From Pantoea sp. At-9b (GTDB lineage Bacteria; Pseudomonadota; Gammaproteobacteria; Enterobacterales; Enterobacteriaceae), in assembly GCF_000175935.2 (NCBI RefSeq), contig NC_014837.1, positions 558,001-622,000 on the forward strand: a stretch of DNA of 64,000 nucleotides, given 5' to 3'. Below, piece after piece: positions 1-11,312 of this stretch. How positions within the stretch are numbered: the first letter of the stretch is position 1; the number at the start of each line of letters is the position of its first letter. The position numbers and the translations under genes are program-made. Under the pieces are notes generated by a model that ran no database searches, had not been told where the DNA came from, and was given only the letters and a program-made list of their open reading frames with translations.

Positions 1-373
1 TGGTCATCATCTGGAACGCGCGGGTATAAATAAAATCACCGACCAGCACGCTGGCGGCGTTGCCAAATGCGGCATTGGCCGTGGCTTTGCCCCGGCGCAT
101 ATCGGATTCATCCACCACATCGTCATGGAGCAGGGTGGCGGTGTGGATAAATTCGATCAGCGCCGCATTGGTGATATGTTGCGAACCCTGGTAATTCAGT
201 GCACGTGCTGACAGCACAGCAATCATCGGGCGGATGCGTTTTCCGCCACCGCTGATGATGTAATAACCCAACTGGTTAATCAGCGAGACATCTGAATTCA
301 GCTGGTCGAGGATGGTCTGGTTGACGGCCGCCATGTCCTGCGCGGTTAATTCATTTATCTGTTCTAAGTTCAT
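1..373 (-). CDS. ispB: IspB, octaprenyl diphosphate synthase (3' part outside window)
   Basis: Only the N-terminal 124 residues are present; the gene runs off the left edge. IspB elongates farnesyl diphosphate with isopentenyl diphosphate to make the C40 side chain of ubiquinone and menaquinone in the cytoplasm. The visible part contains the GGGKRIRP segment (residues 42-49) and the first aspartate-rich motif DDVVD (84-88), which binds Mg-diphosphate. It is nearly identical to E. coli IspB. The start is the ATG at 373, giving MNLEQINELTAQDM. It is divergent from rplU, as in E. coli. Confidence 0.96.
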   Translation of the reverse strand, partial: MNLEQINELTAQDMAAVNQTILDQLNSDVSLINQLGYYIISGGGKRIRPMIAVLSARALNYQGSQHITNAALIEFIHTATLLHDDVVDESDMRRGKATANAAFGNAASVLVGDFIYTRAFQMMT

Positions 374-940
<567 letters not shown>

Positions 941-952
941 GAGGAGATCTGA

Positions 953-1213
<261 letters not shown>

Positions 1214-1259
1214 GGTTGTCGTGACGCAGACGGTTAACGTCTGAACGAACGAATGAAAG

Positions 1260-1284
1260 GCCCCGCAGCTTTGCGGGGCTTTTT
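1260..1284 (+). terminator. rplU-rpmA intrinsic terminator
   Basis: GCCCCGCA (1260-1267) pairs with TGCGGGGC (1272-1279) around a 4-base loop, followed by T5. It lies 47 bases after the rpmA stop, so obgE probably needs its own promoter in 1285-1460. Confidence 0.85.
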
Positions 1285-1448
1285 ACATTCTGCTGCGGAG
1301 CGCGCCTGAGCCTGCATCCTGAAGCAGAATGCTGTACAATTTATGTACACAAGGCATTGCCAATCCTGTATTATCCGCCGCCGGTCAGCGCAGAAGACCC
1401 TGGCGGACCCGTTCGCAGTCAGGACACCTGTTGTGAACGTTAGTGTGA

Positions 1449-2636
<1,188 letters not shown>

Positions 2637-2650
2637 TTGCCCCAGCAAAA

Positions 2651-2676
2651 AAGCGGCCAGATGGCCGCTTTTTTTT
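2651..2676 (+). terminator. obgE intrinsic terminator
   Basis: GCGGCC (2653-2658) and GGCCGC (2663-2668) form a hairpin extended by A/T pairs and followed by eight T residues. It starts 15 bases after the obgE stop. Confidence 0.88.
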
Positions 2677-2678
2677 CC

Positions 2679-2794
2679 CCCTCACCCTAACCCTCTCCCG
2701 CAAGCGGGAGAGGGAACTGGTCAGCATCTCTTCTCCCTCTCCCTCTCCCTCTCCTTCTCCCTCTCCCGCTTGCGGGAGAGGGCCGGGGTGAGGG
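2679..2794. repeat. CTCACCC-type palindromic intergenic repeat, inverted pair
   Basis: Two copies of the same element face each other: 2679-2714 (CCCTCACCCTAACCCTCTCC followed by a CGCAAGCG-centred hairpin) and its inverse at 2759-2794. Between them is a CCCTCT/CTCTCC hexamer run at about 2728-2758. Each copy contains CCCTCTCCCGC...GCGGGAGAGGG, able to fold as a hairpin. The same family recurs at 56889-57072 and 61643-61737. It sits exactly between obgE and entH, at the left edge of the enterobactin block. It is REP-like and non-coding. Confidence 0.8.
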
Positions 2795-2809
2795 CATCAG
2801 CGAGCAGCA

Positions 2810-3226
2810 TTACCCGAGCACTGCCACCGTCAAACGGCTACTACAGCACAACTGATCGCGTCCGTTGCGAATCTCAATCTGCCAGCTTTGATTACGCGCA
2901 CCGAGATGCAAGGGTCGGCAGATACCACGCACTTCGCCGCTGCTGACCGCGCGGTGATGACTGGCACTCACCTCAATCCCCACGACGCTTTTTCCCTCTT
3001 CCACGCTGAGATAACCGGCAATCGATCCCATCGATTCCGCCAGCACCACCGATGCCCCACCGTGCAACAAACCAAATGGCTGCTGCGTGCGTGTATCCAC
3101 CGGCATGATGGCTTCGAGGTAATCATCGCCGATCAGGGTAAACACAATGCCCAGATGCGCCACCAGCGAGTTCTCACCCATCCGGTTCAGTTCATCCAGT
3201 TCTATCGATCGTTTCCAGATTACCAT
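2810..3226 (-). CDS. entH: EntH proofreading thioesterase
   Basis: EntH is a hot-dog fold thioesterase that removes wrong acyl groups from the aryl carrier domain of EntB and so keeps enterobactin synthesis moving. The 138 residues match E. coli EntH (137) throughout, including the [10 protein letters not shown] segment of the 4-hydroxybenzoyl-CoA thioesterase family and the C-terminal LGARNQSW stretch. The ATG at 3226 lies 3 bases after the entA stop, so it is the last gene of entCEBAH. The next element downstream is the palindromic repeat 2679-2794. Confidence 0.95.
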   Translation of the reverse strand: MVIWKRSIELDELNRMGENSLVAHLGIVFTLIGDDYLEAIMPVDTRTQQPFGLLHGGASVVLAESMGSIAGYLSVEEGKSVVGIEVSASHHRAVSSGEVRGICRPLHLGARNQSWQIEIRNGRDQLCCSSRLTVAVLG

Positions 3227-3229
3227 GCA

Positions 3230-3988
3230 TCAGGCTCCCAGCGTCGCGCCACCGTCCACCACGATATCCTGGAGTACCACATGGCTGGCGAGATCGGAAG
3301 CAAGGAACAGAATATTGGCGGCGATCTCCTGCGGTTTAGCGATCTTTCGCAGCGGGATCCCGAGCTTATATTGATCCTGGAAGCCGTTGATCATCTCCTG
3401 TTCGGCTTCCGGCGTATGCCACAGGCTGCGTTGCATGTCGGTATCGGTCGATCCTGGCGACACGATATTGCAGCGCACGCCCAGCGGGGCCATTTCCAGA
3501 CCTACGGTGAGACACAGGCTGCGCAGCGCGGCTTTGGATGCGCCATAGGCAGACATGCCAAGGCGTGGCGCATGGGCGGCATTGGAAGCGATGGTCACAA
3601 TGGCTCCGGCCCGCTGCTGACGGAACACCGGCAGCGTTTGCTGGAACATATTAAACGCCCCACCGGCGTTGACCGCCAGGCAAGCCTGCCAGTCCTCAAA
3701 CGCCAGTTCTTCGGTACTCCCAATACGCAGAATGCCAGCACCGTTCACCAGCACATCAAGACGAGGCTGCTCGGCCAGCAGGCGCTGGCAAACGGATTTG
3801 ACTTCTGCGGCATCGGCGACGTTCATCACCTGACAGGCAAACGGATAGTCTGACTGTGCAAAATGCAGATCGAAACCCACCACCTGTGCACCAGCCTGAT
3901 GGAAAGCCAGCGCGGTATGGTAACCAATGCCTTTACCGGCACCGGTAACCCAGACAATTTTTCCACTGAAATCAAAGGGCAGACTCAT
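3230..3988 (-). CDS. entA: EntA, 2,3-dihydro-2,3-dihydroxybenzoate dehydrogenase
   Basis: EntA oxidises 2,3-dihydro-2,3-dihydroxybenzoate to 2,3-dihydroxybenzoate with NAD, the last step of the catechol branch. It is a classical [11 protein letters not shown] near the N terminus, NGAG, and the SAYGASKAA catalytic Tyr/Lys pair. An upstream in-frame ATG at 4018 exists, but the ATG at 3988 is preferred. It overlaps the entB stop as ATGA (translational coupling) and gives 252 residues, close to the 248 of E. coli, beginning [16 protein letters not shown]. entH follows 3 bases after its stop. Confidence 0.96.
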   Translation of the reverse strand: MSLPFDFSGKIVWVTGAGKGIGYHTALAFHQAGAQVVGFDLHFAQSDYPFACQVMNVADAAEVKSVCQRLLAEQPRLDVLVNGAGILRIGSTEELAFEDWQACLAVNAGGAFNMFQQTLPVFRQQRAGAIVTIASNAAHAPRLGMSAYGASKAALRSLCLTVGLEMAPLGVRCNIVSPGSTDTDMQRSLWHTPEAEQEMINGFQDQYKLGIPLRKIAKPQEIAANILFLASDLASHVVLQDIVVDGGATLGA

Positions 3989-4839
3989 TTTGCCGACTCC
4001 CGCGACAGCAACGCCCACCAGCCATCAATGCTGGGATTCTTCGCCAGGCTGACGAAATCGATATCGCTGTGCACCTGACGCCAGCGCGCTGCCAACGCCA
4101 TCACCCGCACGGAATCAAGACCGTAATCAATCAGGTTCTCATCGTCTTCCGGCACATCGTCATCTTCCAGCAGCGGCAGGATCAGGGCACGCAGCTCATC
4201 TTTACTCAGCGGCAGCGGCATCAGATCGGCGGTCATCACCACTTTGCCACTACGACCAGCGGTGTAGGTCAGCGCCATCATATGTTCTTCACGGGTGAAG
4301 TCGGCCAGCGCATCGGCCACCATAAATGGCTGAATGTTACGCATAAAAGCGTCGGTCGCGGTGGTCAGGCAGCCGATATGGGCGTACACGCCGGTAATGA
4401 TCAACTGATCGCGGCCCATCTCTTGCAGGATCGACTCCAGCGGCGAGCGATGGAAGGCACTGTAGCGCCATTTGGTCAGCACATGATCGTCCTGATCCGG
4501 GGCCAGTGCATCCACGATCTTCTGTTGATCGGGATGCTTGTTCAGGCCAGGTCCCCACATGTCATTCAGCAACGCACGATCTTCATCGCTCTGTTGGTTG
4601 GGCTGTGCGGTATAGAACACCGGAATGCCCTGCGCTTTGCAGTAGGCACGCAGACGGGCGATATTTTCGACAACCTGATTCACCAGGGGGCTGTTTTCGC
4701 CCCAAAAATTAAGGAAATAGGCCTGCATATCGTGAATCAGCAGTGCCGCGCGTTGCGGCTCCAGCGTCCATTTCACCTTGTTGGCAGGCAACTCGGTGGT
4801 GGTCGGCAGCGGATAAGAGGTCAATTTTGGAATAGCCAT
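3985..4839 (-). CDS. entB: EntB isochorismatase / aryl carrier protein
   Basis: EntB is bifunctional. Its N-terminal isochorismatase domain (about 1-205, LLIHDMQAYF near residue 35) cleaves isochorismate to dihydrodihydroxybenzoate. The C-terminal aryl carrier domain (about 210-284) carries dihydroxybenzoate on phosphopantetheine at Ser243 within DYGLDSVR. The 284 residues match E. coli EntB (285). The stop overlaps the entA start as ATGA, and it starts 17 bases after entE. The enzyme that would add phosphopantetheine (EntD in E. coli) is not encoded in this window. Confidence 0.97.
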   Translation of the reverse strand: MAIPKLTSYPLPTTTELPANKVKWTLEPQRAALLIHDMQAYFLNFWGENSPLVNQVVENIARLRAYCKAQGIPVFYTAQPNQQSDEDRALLNDMWGPGLNKHPDQQKIVDALAPDQDDHVLTKWRYSAFHRSPLESILQEMGRDQLIITGVYAHIGCLTTATDAFMRNIQPFMVADALADFTREEHMMALTYTAGRSGKVVMTADLMPLPLSKDELRALILPLLEDDDVPEDDENLIDYGLDSVRVMALAARWRQVHSDIDFVSLAKNPSIDGWWALLSRESAK

Positions 4840-4856
4840 ACAATCTCCGGTACAGG

Positions 4857-6473
4857 TCAGGCTTGCGCTTGTTGATCGGCAAGTTGTTGGCGCAGACGTT
4901 TTTTATCCACCTTACCGACCGGGGTCAGCGGCAGGGCGTCTACGCAGGTAATACGATCGGGTAATTTGAACTCGGCAACGCCCAGTTCACGCAGATGGCG
5001 ACGCAGCACCACCGGCTTAATCGGCTGGCTGGCGACAATAAACGCACAGCTCTTTTCACCCATCAGCTCATCATTCATGGACACCAGTGCGGCGTGAATC
5101 ACATCCGGGTGGCGTTGCAGCAGGTTTTCAATCTCTTCTGCGGCGATCTTTTCGCCGCCACGGTTGATCTGATCTTTCTCGCGCCCTTGCACGGTGATGT
5201 AACCCTGCGGGTTGATCTCAATCAGATCGCCGGAACAGTAAAACCCGTCGGCATCAAAGCTGGCGGCGTTATGCTCCGGGCTGCGATAGTAACCCCGGAA
5301 GGTATAAGGACCGCGTGTCATCAGACGACCCACTTCACCCACCGGCAGCGCATTGCCGTCGGCATCGGCGACCCACACTTCATCATCGTCAGAAATGGGG
5401 CGTCCCTGCGTGGTGAGGATAGTTTGCTCATCGTCGTCAAAGCGGGTGTAGTTCACCAGCCCTTCCGCCATCCCGAACACCTGTTGCAGACGGCAGCCGA
5501 TCTCCTGCTGGATGCGGGACGCAAGGGTTTCACCCAACTTCGCGCCACCGACCTGCATCCGTTCCAGTGAGGCCAGCTGTTTGTTGCTGCCCCATTCCTG
5601 AATCGCCTGTAACCACAGGCTCACTGCTGGCGGCACCAGGCCGGTATCGGTGATCTGATGCTTTTCGATTAACGGAAAGCACAGCGTCGCGCTGGGATCG
5701 GCAGCCAGTACCACCTGACCACCGGCGTAAAACACGCCGAGTGCGCCGGGCGAACTCATCGGGAAGTTATGTGCCGCAGGCAGCGCCACCAGATAGCGGG
5801 TACGATCGGTTACGGCGCAAATATCCACGCTGCCGCGAATGCTGTAGTAGTAATCATTGTGGGTGCGTGGGATCAGTTTCGGTGTACCGGTACTGCCGCC
5901 AGAAAGCTGGAAGAAGGCCACTTCATCACCGGCGCTGGGCGTCGGGCTAAAATCGCCCGCTTTTTCTGCCAGCAGCGCTTCCAGGGTGTTTTCCGCTTGG
6001 CTGTCATTGCGCAGAATCACTTGCTGCAATGAGGGATGGTTGCGGCACAGCACATCGATAAAGCTGTCATCCGCGAACAGCGGATGGGTACGATCGGCAA
6101 TCAGCAGCACCGGTTCAATCTGTGCCGCGTAGGCGGTCATTTCGGTTCGCTGATGGCTGAAAAGGGCATTGACGGGGGCCACGCCGATTTTAAATAAGGC
6201 AAACAGGGTCAGATAGAAATCCGCCACGTTGCCGAGCTGTACCAGCGCGGTATCGCCGGTTTTCAAACCGCGACGTTGCAACGCTGCCGCCAGATTGTCG
6301 GTCAGCTGATGCATTTCGCGGTAGCTGATTTGGCGTTCGCCGTCGATCACCGCGATCGCGTCATTCTGCTGCTGACGCGCCAGGATGTCAGTCATTGGCA
6401 CGTCGAGCCAATAGCCTTTTTCACGGTAACGTGCGGCGAGATCGTCAGGCCAGCGGTTATAGGGAATACTCAT
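4857..6473 (-). CDS. entE: EntE, 2,3-dihydroxybenzoate-AMP ligase
   Basis: EntE adenylates 2,3-dihydroxybenzoate with ATP and transfers it to the EntB aryl carrier domain. The 538-residue protein has the adenylation-family core SGGSTGTPK, the [10 protein letters not shown] motif, the YCSGDL hinge-side motif and the C-terminal catalytic lysine motif [11 protein letters not shown]. The ATG at 6473 is chosen over the upstream one at 6497 because AAAGGA precedes it and MSIPYNRW matches the E. coli start. It begins 10 bases after the entC stop. Confidence 0.97.
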   Translation of the reverse strand: MSIPYNRWPDDLAARYREKGYWLDVPMTDILARQQQNDAIAVIDGERQISYREMHQLTDNLAAALQRRGLKTGDTALVQLGNVADFYLTLFALFKIGVAPVNALFSHQRTEMTAYAAQIEPVLLIADRTHPLFADDSFIDVLCRNHPSLQQVILRNDSQAENTLEALLAEKAGDFSPTPSAGDEVAFFQLSGGSTGTPKLIPRTHNDYYYSIRGSVDICAVTDRTRYLVALPAAHNFPMSSPGALGVFYAGGQVVLAADPSATLCFPLIEKHQITDTGLVPPAVSLWLQAIQEWGSNKQLASLERMQVGGAKLGETLASRIQQEIGCRLQQVFGMAEGLVNYTRFDDDEQTILTTQGRPISDDDEVWVADADGNALPVGEVGRLMTRGPYTFRGYYRSPEHNAASFDADGFYCSGDLIEINPQGYITVQGREKDQINRGGEKIAAEEIENLLQRHPDVIHAALVSMNDELMGEKSCAFIVASQPIKPVVLRRHLRELGVAEFKLPDRITCVDALPLTPVGKVDKKRLRQQLADQQAQA

Positions 6474-6483
6474 GGTGTTTCCT

Positions 6484-7662
6484 TTATTGCAGTCCAAAAG
6501 CGCGCAACATGGTGTCCAGTTTCACGCCAGTTTCGCGCCATTCTGATTCGGGTTGAGAGTCGGCCACAATCCCGGCACCGGCGAACAGGCGCACGCGGGT
6601 GTCGTGTACCGTACCGCAACGGATGGTGACGACCCATTCGCCGTTGCCTTCGTCATCACACCAGCCGACGATGCCGCCAAATAGCTGACGATCGAACGGT
6701 TCCAGCTGTTGAATCAGCTGTAGCGCCTGCTGATGCGGGAAACCGCTGAGCGCCGGAGTGGGATGCAGCAGGCAGGCGAGGGACAAGGCATTTTCGCGCG
6801 TGTCCTGCACTTCACCATCAATCTGCGTGGCGAGATGCCATAACGTTGAGGTGGTGAGAAGCGAAGGCACCGTCGGCACCGACAGCAGACGGCTGCGCGG
6901 TTGCAGCGTGCTGCGCATCGCATCGGTGACCAGCTGATGTTCGTGCCGATCTTTACTGGAGTTCATCAGGGTTTCGCCGGCTGCGCGGTCGGTTTGGCTA
7001 TCGCTATCGCGACGTGCGGAACCGGCGAGAGGACAAGAGCTGAAATCACGCCCCTGTTTACGCAGCATCAGTTCCGGGCTGGCACCCAGCAGTACACCAC
7101 CCTGCGGCAACGGCAGATGGAAATGGTAGCTGTTGGGGTTTTGCGCTATCACCCGCTGCATCAGCGCCGCGCTATCTACGGGCTGCTCCGTCACGATATC
7201 CATCAAACGCGACAGGACCACTTTGTCGAGCTCGCCGCGTTGGGTGGCTGCCACCGCATCGGCCACCATGTTGGTAAAGACGTCATGATCCGGTACCGCC
7301 GCACGACGCCGTACCGCGGGCAGGGCGCTCAGTTCAGTCGGTAATGCGGCCAGCAAATCCGCACGCTTAAAGGTCTGATGGGACTCAGGAATAAACAAGG
7401 CAGCAGGTTGGCTGACATCAAACGGGATGGCACCGACCAGAATGGGCTTCGCGATCCCCTGCTTTTTCGCCGCAGCAAAATGCTGGCGCAGCTGTTGCTG
7501 AAAATCACCGTCCAACGCGGCAGCATCCTGAACCGGTTCGGTCAGGGTGGTGTAACAACCTTGAGTAACCAGGCTCTGCCAGGGGGATGTGAACAGGAAT
7601 CCGCGGCAAAGAGCGGAAAAATCCTTCAGCCAGGCATTTTCAAACGTGGAGGATTCCACCAT
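6484..7662 (-). CDS. entC: EntC isochorismate synthase
   Basis: EntC isomerises chorismate to isochorismate, the committed step to dihydroxybenzoate. It belongs to the chorismate-utilising family; the C-terminal half carries [22 protein letters not shown] [19 protein letters not shown] and the [13 protein letters not shown] signature. The ATG at 7662 (392 residues) is preferred over GTG at 7671, because an AGGTGA ribosome site lies just upstream and overlaps the GTG. It is the first gene of entCEBAH, divergent from fepB with a Fur-box-like sequence between them. Confidence 0.96.
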   Translation of the reverse strand: MVESSTFENAWLKDFSALCRGFLFTSPWQSLVTQGCYTTLTEPVQDAAALDGDFQQQLRQHFAAAKKQGIAKPILVGAIPFDVSQPAALFIPESHQTFKRADLLAALPTELSALPAVRRRAAVPDHDVFTNMVADAVAATQRGELDKVVLSRLMDIVTEQPVDSAALMQRVIAQNPNSYHFHLPLPQGGVLLGASPELMLRKQGRDFSSCPLAGSARRDSDSQTDRAAGETLMNSSKDRHEHQLVTDAMRSTLQPRSRLLSVPTVPSLLTTSTLWHLATQIDGEVQDTRENALSLACLLHPTPALSGFPHQQALQLIQQLEPFDRQLFGGIVGWCDDEGNGEWVVTIRCGTVHDTRVRLFAGAGIVADSQPESEWRETGVKLDTMLRAFGLQ

Positions 7663-7691
7663 AATTTTCACCTATAAATGATAAGATTATT

Positions 7692-7710
7692 AAGAATGAT
7701 TATCATTTTT
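7692..7710. promoter_or_regulatory. Fur box in entC/fepB divergent promoter
   Basis: AAGAATGATTATCATTTTT closely resembles the 19-base Fur consensus GATAATGATAATCATTATC, including the central ATGATnATCAT palindrome. It lies about 30 bases upstream of entC and 130 bases upstream of fepB. Fur-Fe(II) repression of both units is inferred from the family. Confidence 0.8.
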
Positions 7711-7838
7711 ATTATGGCCCTGTAACCTACGTCGAATGGCCTAAAGAGTCAAACAATTCGCGGGTGCTCCCTTATCTTTAAGCGTTTTCCGGCGTTTACG
7801 CCGAAGGCCGAAATAAGCTAAATGGTGGATGAAAACTT

Positions 7839-8804
7839 ATGAATAAATGCGGTTTATGGGGCACAGTTGTCCTGTTGTTCATTTTACAGGCTTTCAGTGG
7901 CCTCGCGCGTGCCGAACAGGGCTGGCCGCGCAAAATTCAGACTGAGCAGGGCGTGGTGACGTTAACCAAAGCGCCCCAGCGTATCGTCTCAACCAGCGTC
8001 ACGCTGACCGGCTCCCTGCTGGCGATTGATGCGCCGGTGATTGCATCCGGTGCCACCGTGCCCAACAGCCGCCTGTCTGACGATCAGGGCTTTTTCCGTC
8101 AGTGGGGCGAGGTGGCAAAACAGCGCGGCGTAAAACGTCTCTATATTGGCGAACCCAGCGCTGAAGCGATCGCCGCCGAAGCGCCGGATCTGATCATCGT
8201 CAGTGCCACCGGGAATGATTCCGCTATCAAACTGGTGAGTCAGCTTTCTGCCATTGCGCCGACGCTGGTGATCAACTACGACGATAAAAGCTGGCAAGAC
8301 CTGATGACCTTGCTGGGTGACGCCACCGGCCATGAAACCGAGGCGGCGCAGCATATTAAAGCCTTTGCCGATCGTCAGGCGGCGCTGAAAAAAGCCATCA
8401 AATTACCGCCGCAGCCGGTTTCCGCCATGGTGTGGAATGGCGATGGACGTGCGGTGAATCTCTGGACCGCCGAATCGGCCCAGGGCAAATTGTTGCAGCA
8501 GTTGGGCTTCACCCTGGCGCTGCCACCGGCCAATATTCAGCAAAGCCACAGCATGGGACAGCGTAAGGACATCATTCAGCTCGCGGGTGAAAATGTCGCC
8601 AGCGGCCTGACCGGACACAGCTTCCTGTTATTTGCCGCCGATGACAAAACCCGCCAGTCGGTGCTGAGCAATCCGTTCCTCGCACAAAACGCCGCCGTCA
8701 CGCAGCAGCAGGTTTATGCACTGGGTGTTGATAGCTTCCGCCTCGACTACTTCAGCGCCAGCAACCTGCTGGCTCGCCTGGAAACACTGTTTGTGAAGTC
8801 ATGA
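7839..8804 (+). CDS. fepB: FepB, periplasmic ferric-enterobactin binding protein
   Basis: FepB is the periplasmic shuttle that hands ferric enterobactin from FepA to the FepDGC ABC importer. The 321 residues begin with a signal peptide (about 1-25, hydrophobic core [11 protein letters not shown], then ARA before EQGWPRK). A type III solute-binding fold follows, with the family segments [19 protein letters not shown] and MVWNGDG. Length matches E. coli FepB (318). It stands alone between divergent entC and convergent entS. Its last six bases TCATGA are shared with the end of entS. Confidence 0.95.
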   Translation: MNKCGLWGTVVLLFILQAFSGLARAEQGWPRKIQTEQGVVTLTKAPQRIVSTSVTLTGSLLAIDAPVIASGATVPNSRLSDDQGFFRQWGEVAKQRGVKRLYIGEPSAEAIAAEAPDLIIVSATGNDSAIKLVSQLSAIAPTLVINYDDKSWQDLMTLLGDATGHETEAAQHIKAFADRQAALKKAIKLPPQPVSAMVWNGDGRAVNLWTAESAQGKLLQQLGFTLALPPANIQQSHSMGQRKDIIQLAGENVASGLTGHSFLLFAADDKTRQSVLSNPFLAQNAAVTQQQVYALGVDSFRLDYFSASNLLARLETLFVKS

Positions 8805-10049
8805 TGTCTGTTCCGCCAGCGTAGCGGCTGGCGGTTGATAGTGACGTAAACGTCCCATCACTAACCACATCAGCATGCCCAGCAGGGTAGCAGCGAAGCC
8901 AAACACCGCGGCGGCCTGCTGGGGTAACAACCAAGTGCCTATCCCGCCAATCAGCGCTGCGCCCAGCGCATCTCCGGTAACGTTTTGTGCCGTCCATAGG
9001 CTGTTAATACGTCCCAGCAGTGCATCGGGAGTTAATGCCTGAATCAGGGTGTACTGCACCAGGCTGGTGATTGAGCTGAAGTAACCGAAAGCCACCAGGC
9101 AGAGCAGCGCGAGGGCAAAATTCGGCATCAGGCCAAACAGCCCGAGTGCCAGAAAAGACGCGATGGCGCTACTGAGAATCAATAAACCAGGACGTGCGGC
9201 GTGCGCTAAGCGACCACTGGTCAAGGCGCCGATCGCGGCCCCCAGCGGCACCGCCGAGAACATCAATCCCAGCCGATCGGCACTGACCTCCCAATGTGGT
9301 GCCAGTGCCGGATACAACACGCGAATCGCGCTGGCCAGCGTGACCAGCGCGCCGATTAACGCCGCCATGCCGACCAGCGGGGTGGTAAACAGAAATTGCA
9401 CACCGGTTACCAGCGACTTTACGGGATGTTCACGTGGTTGGGGCGGGGGAGGCAGCAGCGGCAGTTTGAGCAAGGTCAGTACGGTCAGCAAGGTTCCCAG
9501 CGCTGCGAGGGCGAAGTTCCACACCACGCCGCCGCTGGCAATCACCATGCCAGCAATGGCCGGTGACAGAATAGAGCCGAAGCGCACCGACAGCATGGTG
9601 ATCGCGCCAGCCTGCATCAGGTTTTCGCGTCCCACCAGCGCCGGTGTTGCGGCCAGCAACGCGGTGACGCCAATCGCACCGAAAAAGCCATCCCACAACC
9701 CCAACAGATAAACCGCAGCCAGCGAAGGCTCAGGCAGTGCGGCATTTATTGCCAGCCCGACAAAACCCAGCCCACAGGTGGAACGCGCCAGTAAAATCAA
9801 TTTTTTCCGTTCATAACGATCGGCCAACACCCCGCCGGTGAGCAAACCGATAAACATGCCGCAGGCGGCCACCGTGACGCCGAGTCCGACCAACAGGGAC
9901 GATGCTGTCATCTGTTGAATTTGTACCGGCACCGCAACAGCCAGCATGCCGAGTGCGACAATCGAGATAAAACGGGCGATAAATACCGCGCGAAACGCCG
10001 GGTGGGATTTAAGCAGAGAGAGATCGATAAAGTGGGAGGGTTTGTTCAT
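8799..10049 (-). CDS. entS: EntS enterobactin exporter (MFS)
   Basis: EntS is the inner-membrane major facilitator that exports enterobactin to the periplasm. From the ATG at 10049 it is 416 residues, the same length as E. coli EntS, and starts [20 protein letters not shown]. It has about 12 hydrophobic segments, the MFS loop motif [12 protein letters not shown] after TM2 and the conserved [13 protein letters not shown] stretch. The upstream in-frame start at 10070 is rejected for lack of homology; AAAGG lies before the chosen ATG. It is divergent from fepDGC and overlaps fepB tail to tail by 6 bases. Confidence 0.95.
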   Translation of the reverse strand: MNKPSHFIDLSLLKSHPAFRAVFIARFISIVALGMLAVAVPVQIQQMTASSLLVGLGVTVAACGMFIGLLTGGVLADRYERKKLILLARSTCGLGFVGLAINAALPEPSLAAVYLLGLWDGFFGAIGVTALLAATPALVGRENLMQAGAITMLSVRFGSILSPAIAGMVIASGGVVWNFALAALGTLLTVLTLLKLPLLPPPPQPREHPVKSLVTGVQFLFTTPLVGMAALIGALVTLASAIRVLYPALAPHWEVSADRLGLMFSAVPLGAAIGALTSGRLAHAARPGLLILSSAIASFLALGLFGLMPNFALALLCLVAFGYFSSITSLVQYTLIQALTPDALLGRINSLWTAQNVTGDALGAALIGGIGTWLLPQQAAAVFGFAATLLGMLMWLVMGRLRHYQPPAATLAEQTS

Positions 10050-10127
10050 TTCTTCGCCTTTTTGCACCAATTTTCCTCATCTTTCGCGAGGCGAGTCATG
10101 ATAACATAGACAAATACGAGTAATAAC

Positions 10128-10146
10128 GATAACAAATATCATTATC
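10128..10146. promoter_or_regulatory. Fur box in entS/fepD divergent promoter
   Basis: GATAACAAATATCATTATC matches 15 of 19 positions of the Fur consensus. It lies between entS (start 10049) and the ERIC element upstream of fepD, positioned to repress both directions. Confidence 0.78.
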
Positions 10147-10176
10147 ACATTTATCCTACGCACGCGATTACGTTGA

Positions 10177-10302
10177 TATACCCAAATCATTCGAGCTGTA
10201 GGAAGGCGGCAAAAGAGTGAATCCTCGGGAGCTTACTGAAGTAAGTGACCGGGGTGAGCGAGCGCAGCCAACGCACCTACAGTTTGAAGGATGAAAGGTA
10301 TA
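10177..10302. repeat. ERIC element (enterobacterial repetitive intergenic consensus)
   Basis: A 126-base imperfect palindrome with terminal TATACC inverted ends. It contains the diagnostic ERIC core segments: GTGAATCCTCGGGAGCTTAC and AAGTAAGTGACCGGGGTGAG, close to the classical ERIC1/ERIC2 primer sites. It occupies most of the space between the Fur box (10128-10146) and the fepD start at 10323, so it would be transcribed as part of the fepDGC leader. Confidence 0.9.
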
Positions 10303-10322
10303 AGTTGAAGGTTCATAACGCT

Positions 10323-11312
10323 ATGTACCAGACTCGTGCACTTGCAGGATCAGGGATGCTGCTGGTGCTTCTTATTGCCCTCAGTCTAATGCTGGGTGCG
10401 CAATCCATTTCTCTTTCCGATGTTTATCATGCTGTTACCACCACCTGTGGTAGTGCCGATTGCGTTATCGTGCGCGAGGCGCGTTTGCCGCGAACCCTGG
10501 CCGGTTTACTGGCGGGAGTGGCACTGGGGCTGGCCGGGGCGCTAATGCAAAGCCTGACGCGTAACCCGCTGGCTGACCCCGGTATCCTCGGGGTCAATGC
10601 CGGAGCCAGTTTCGCCGTGGTACTGGGCATGGCGTGGTTTAACGCGCATACCCCAGCCGAATGGCTCGCTTTTGCGTTTAGCGGTGCGCTGCTGGCCTCA
10701 TTACTGGTGTCGATGACCGGTGCGATTGGCGGAGGACGCGTCAATCCGGTGCGTTTAACCTTGGCGGGCGTGGCGTTAAGCGCGGTACTGGAGGGGCTGA
10801 CGTCGGGTATCTCGCTGCTCAATCCTGACATTTATGACCACCTGCGTTTCTGGCATAGCGGCTCGCTGGATATCCGCAGCTTCACCAGTCTACGCACCCT
10901 ATGGCCAGCCGTCGCACTGGGCAGCGTGGTGGCTTTATGTCTGTCGCAGGCGTTAAACAGCCTGAGTATGGGCGGCGATATGGCAACGGCGCTGGGTACG
11001 CGCGTGGCACGCACTCAGTTGCTGGGGCTGCTGGCGATTGCCTTGCTATGTGGTGCCGCAACCGCTGCGGTCGGACCGATTGCGTTTGTCGGGTTGATGA
11101 CACCGCATCTGGCGCGCTGGCTGGTGGGGAATGACCATCGCTGGCTGCTGCCTGCGACCGCACTGGTGACGCCGATCCTGCTGCTGACAGCGGATATTAT
11201 TGGCCGCCTGCTGGTGCCCGGTGAACTGCGCGTCTCCATTGTGACCGCCATGCTGGGTGCACCGATGTTGATTGTGTTGGTGCGCCGCAAACTCGCGCGG
11301 GGTGCGGTATGA
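10323..11312 (+). CDS. fepD: FepD, ferric-enterobactin ABC permease
   Basis: FepD is one of two membrane subunits importing ferric enterobactin across the inner membrane. The protein is rich in transmembrane helices and carries the FecCD-family segments EARLPRTLAGLLAG, RNPLADPGILGVNAGA and VGPIAFVGLMTPH. I take the ATG at 10323 (329 residues; E. coli 334), starting MYQTRALAGSGML. The longer frame from 10245 would translate ERIC sequence and is rejected. GAAGG lies 11 bases upstream, a rather long spacing. The stop overlaps the fepG start as ATGA. Confidence 0.94.
   Translation: MYQTRALAGSGMLLVLLIALSLMLGAQSISLSDVYHAVTTTCGSADCVIVREARLPRTLAGLLAGVALGLAGALMQSLTRNPLADPGILGVNAGASFAVVLGMAWFNAHTPAEWLAFAFSGALLASLLVSMTGAIGGGRVNPVRLTLAGVALSAVLEGLTSGISLLNPDIYDHLRFWHSGSLDIRSFTSLRTLWPAVALGSVVALCLSQALNSLSMGGDMATALGTRVARTQLLGLLAIALLCGAATAAVGPIAFVGLMTPHLARWLVGNDHRWLLPATALVTPILLLTADIIGRLLVPGELRVSIVTAMLGAPMLIVLVRRKLARGAV

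Noticed and set aside
2888..3853. 321-codon plus-strand frame opposite entH and entA
   Set aside because: Antisense of two unambiguous enterobactin genes, rich in His/Gln/Arg as such shadows usually are.
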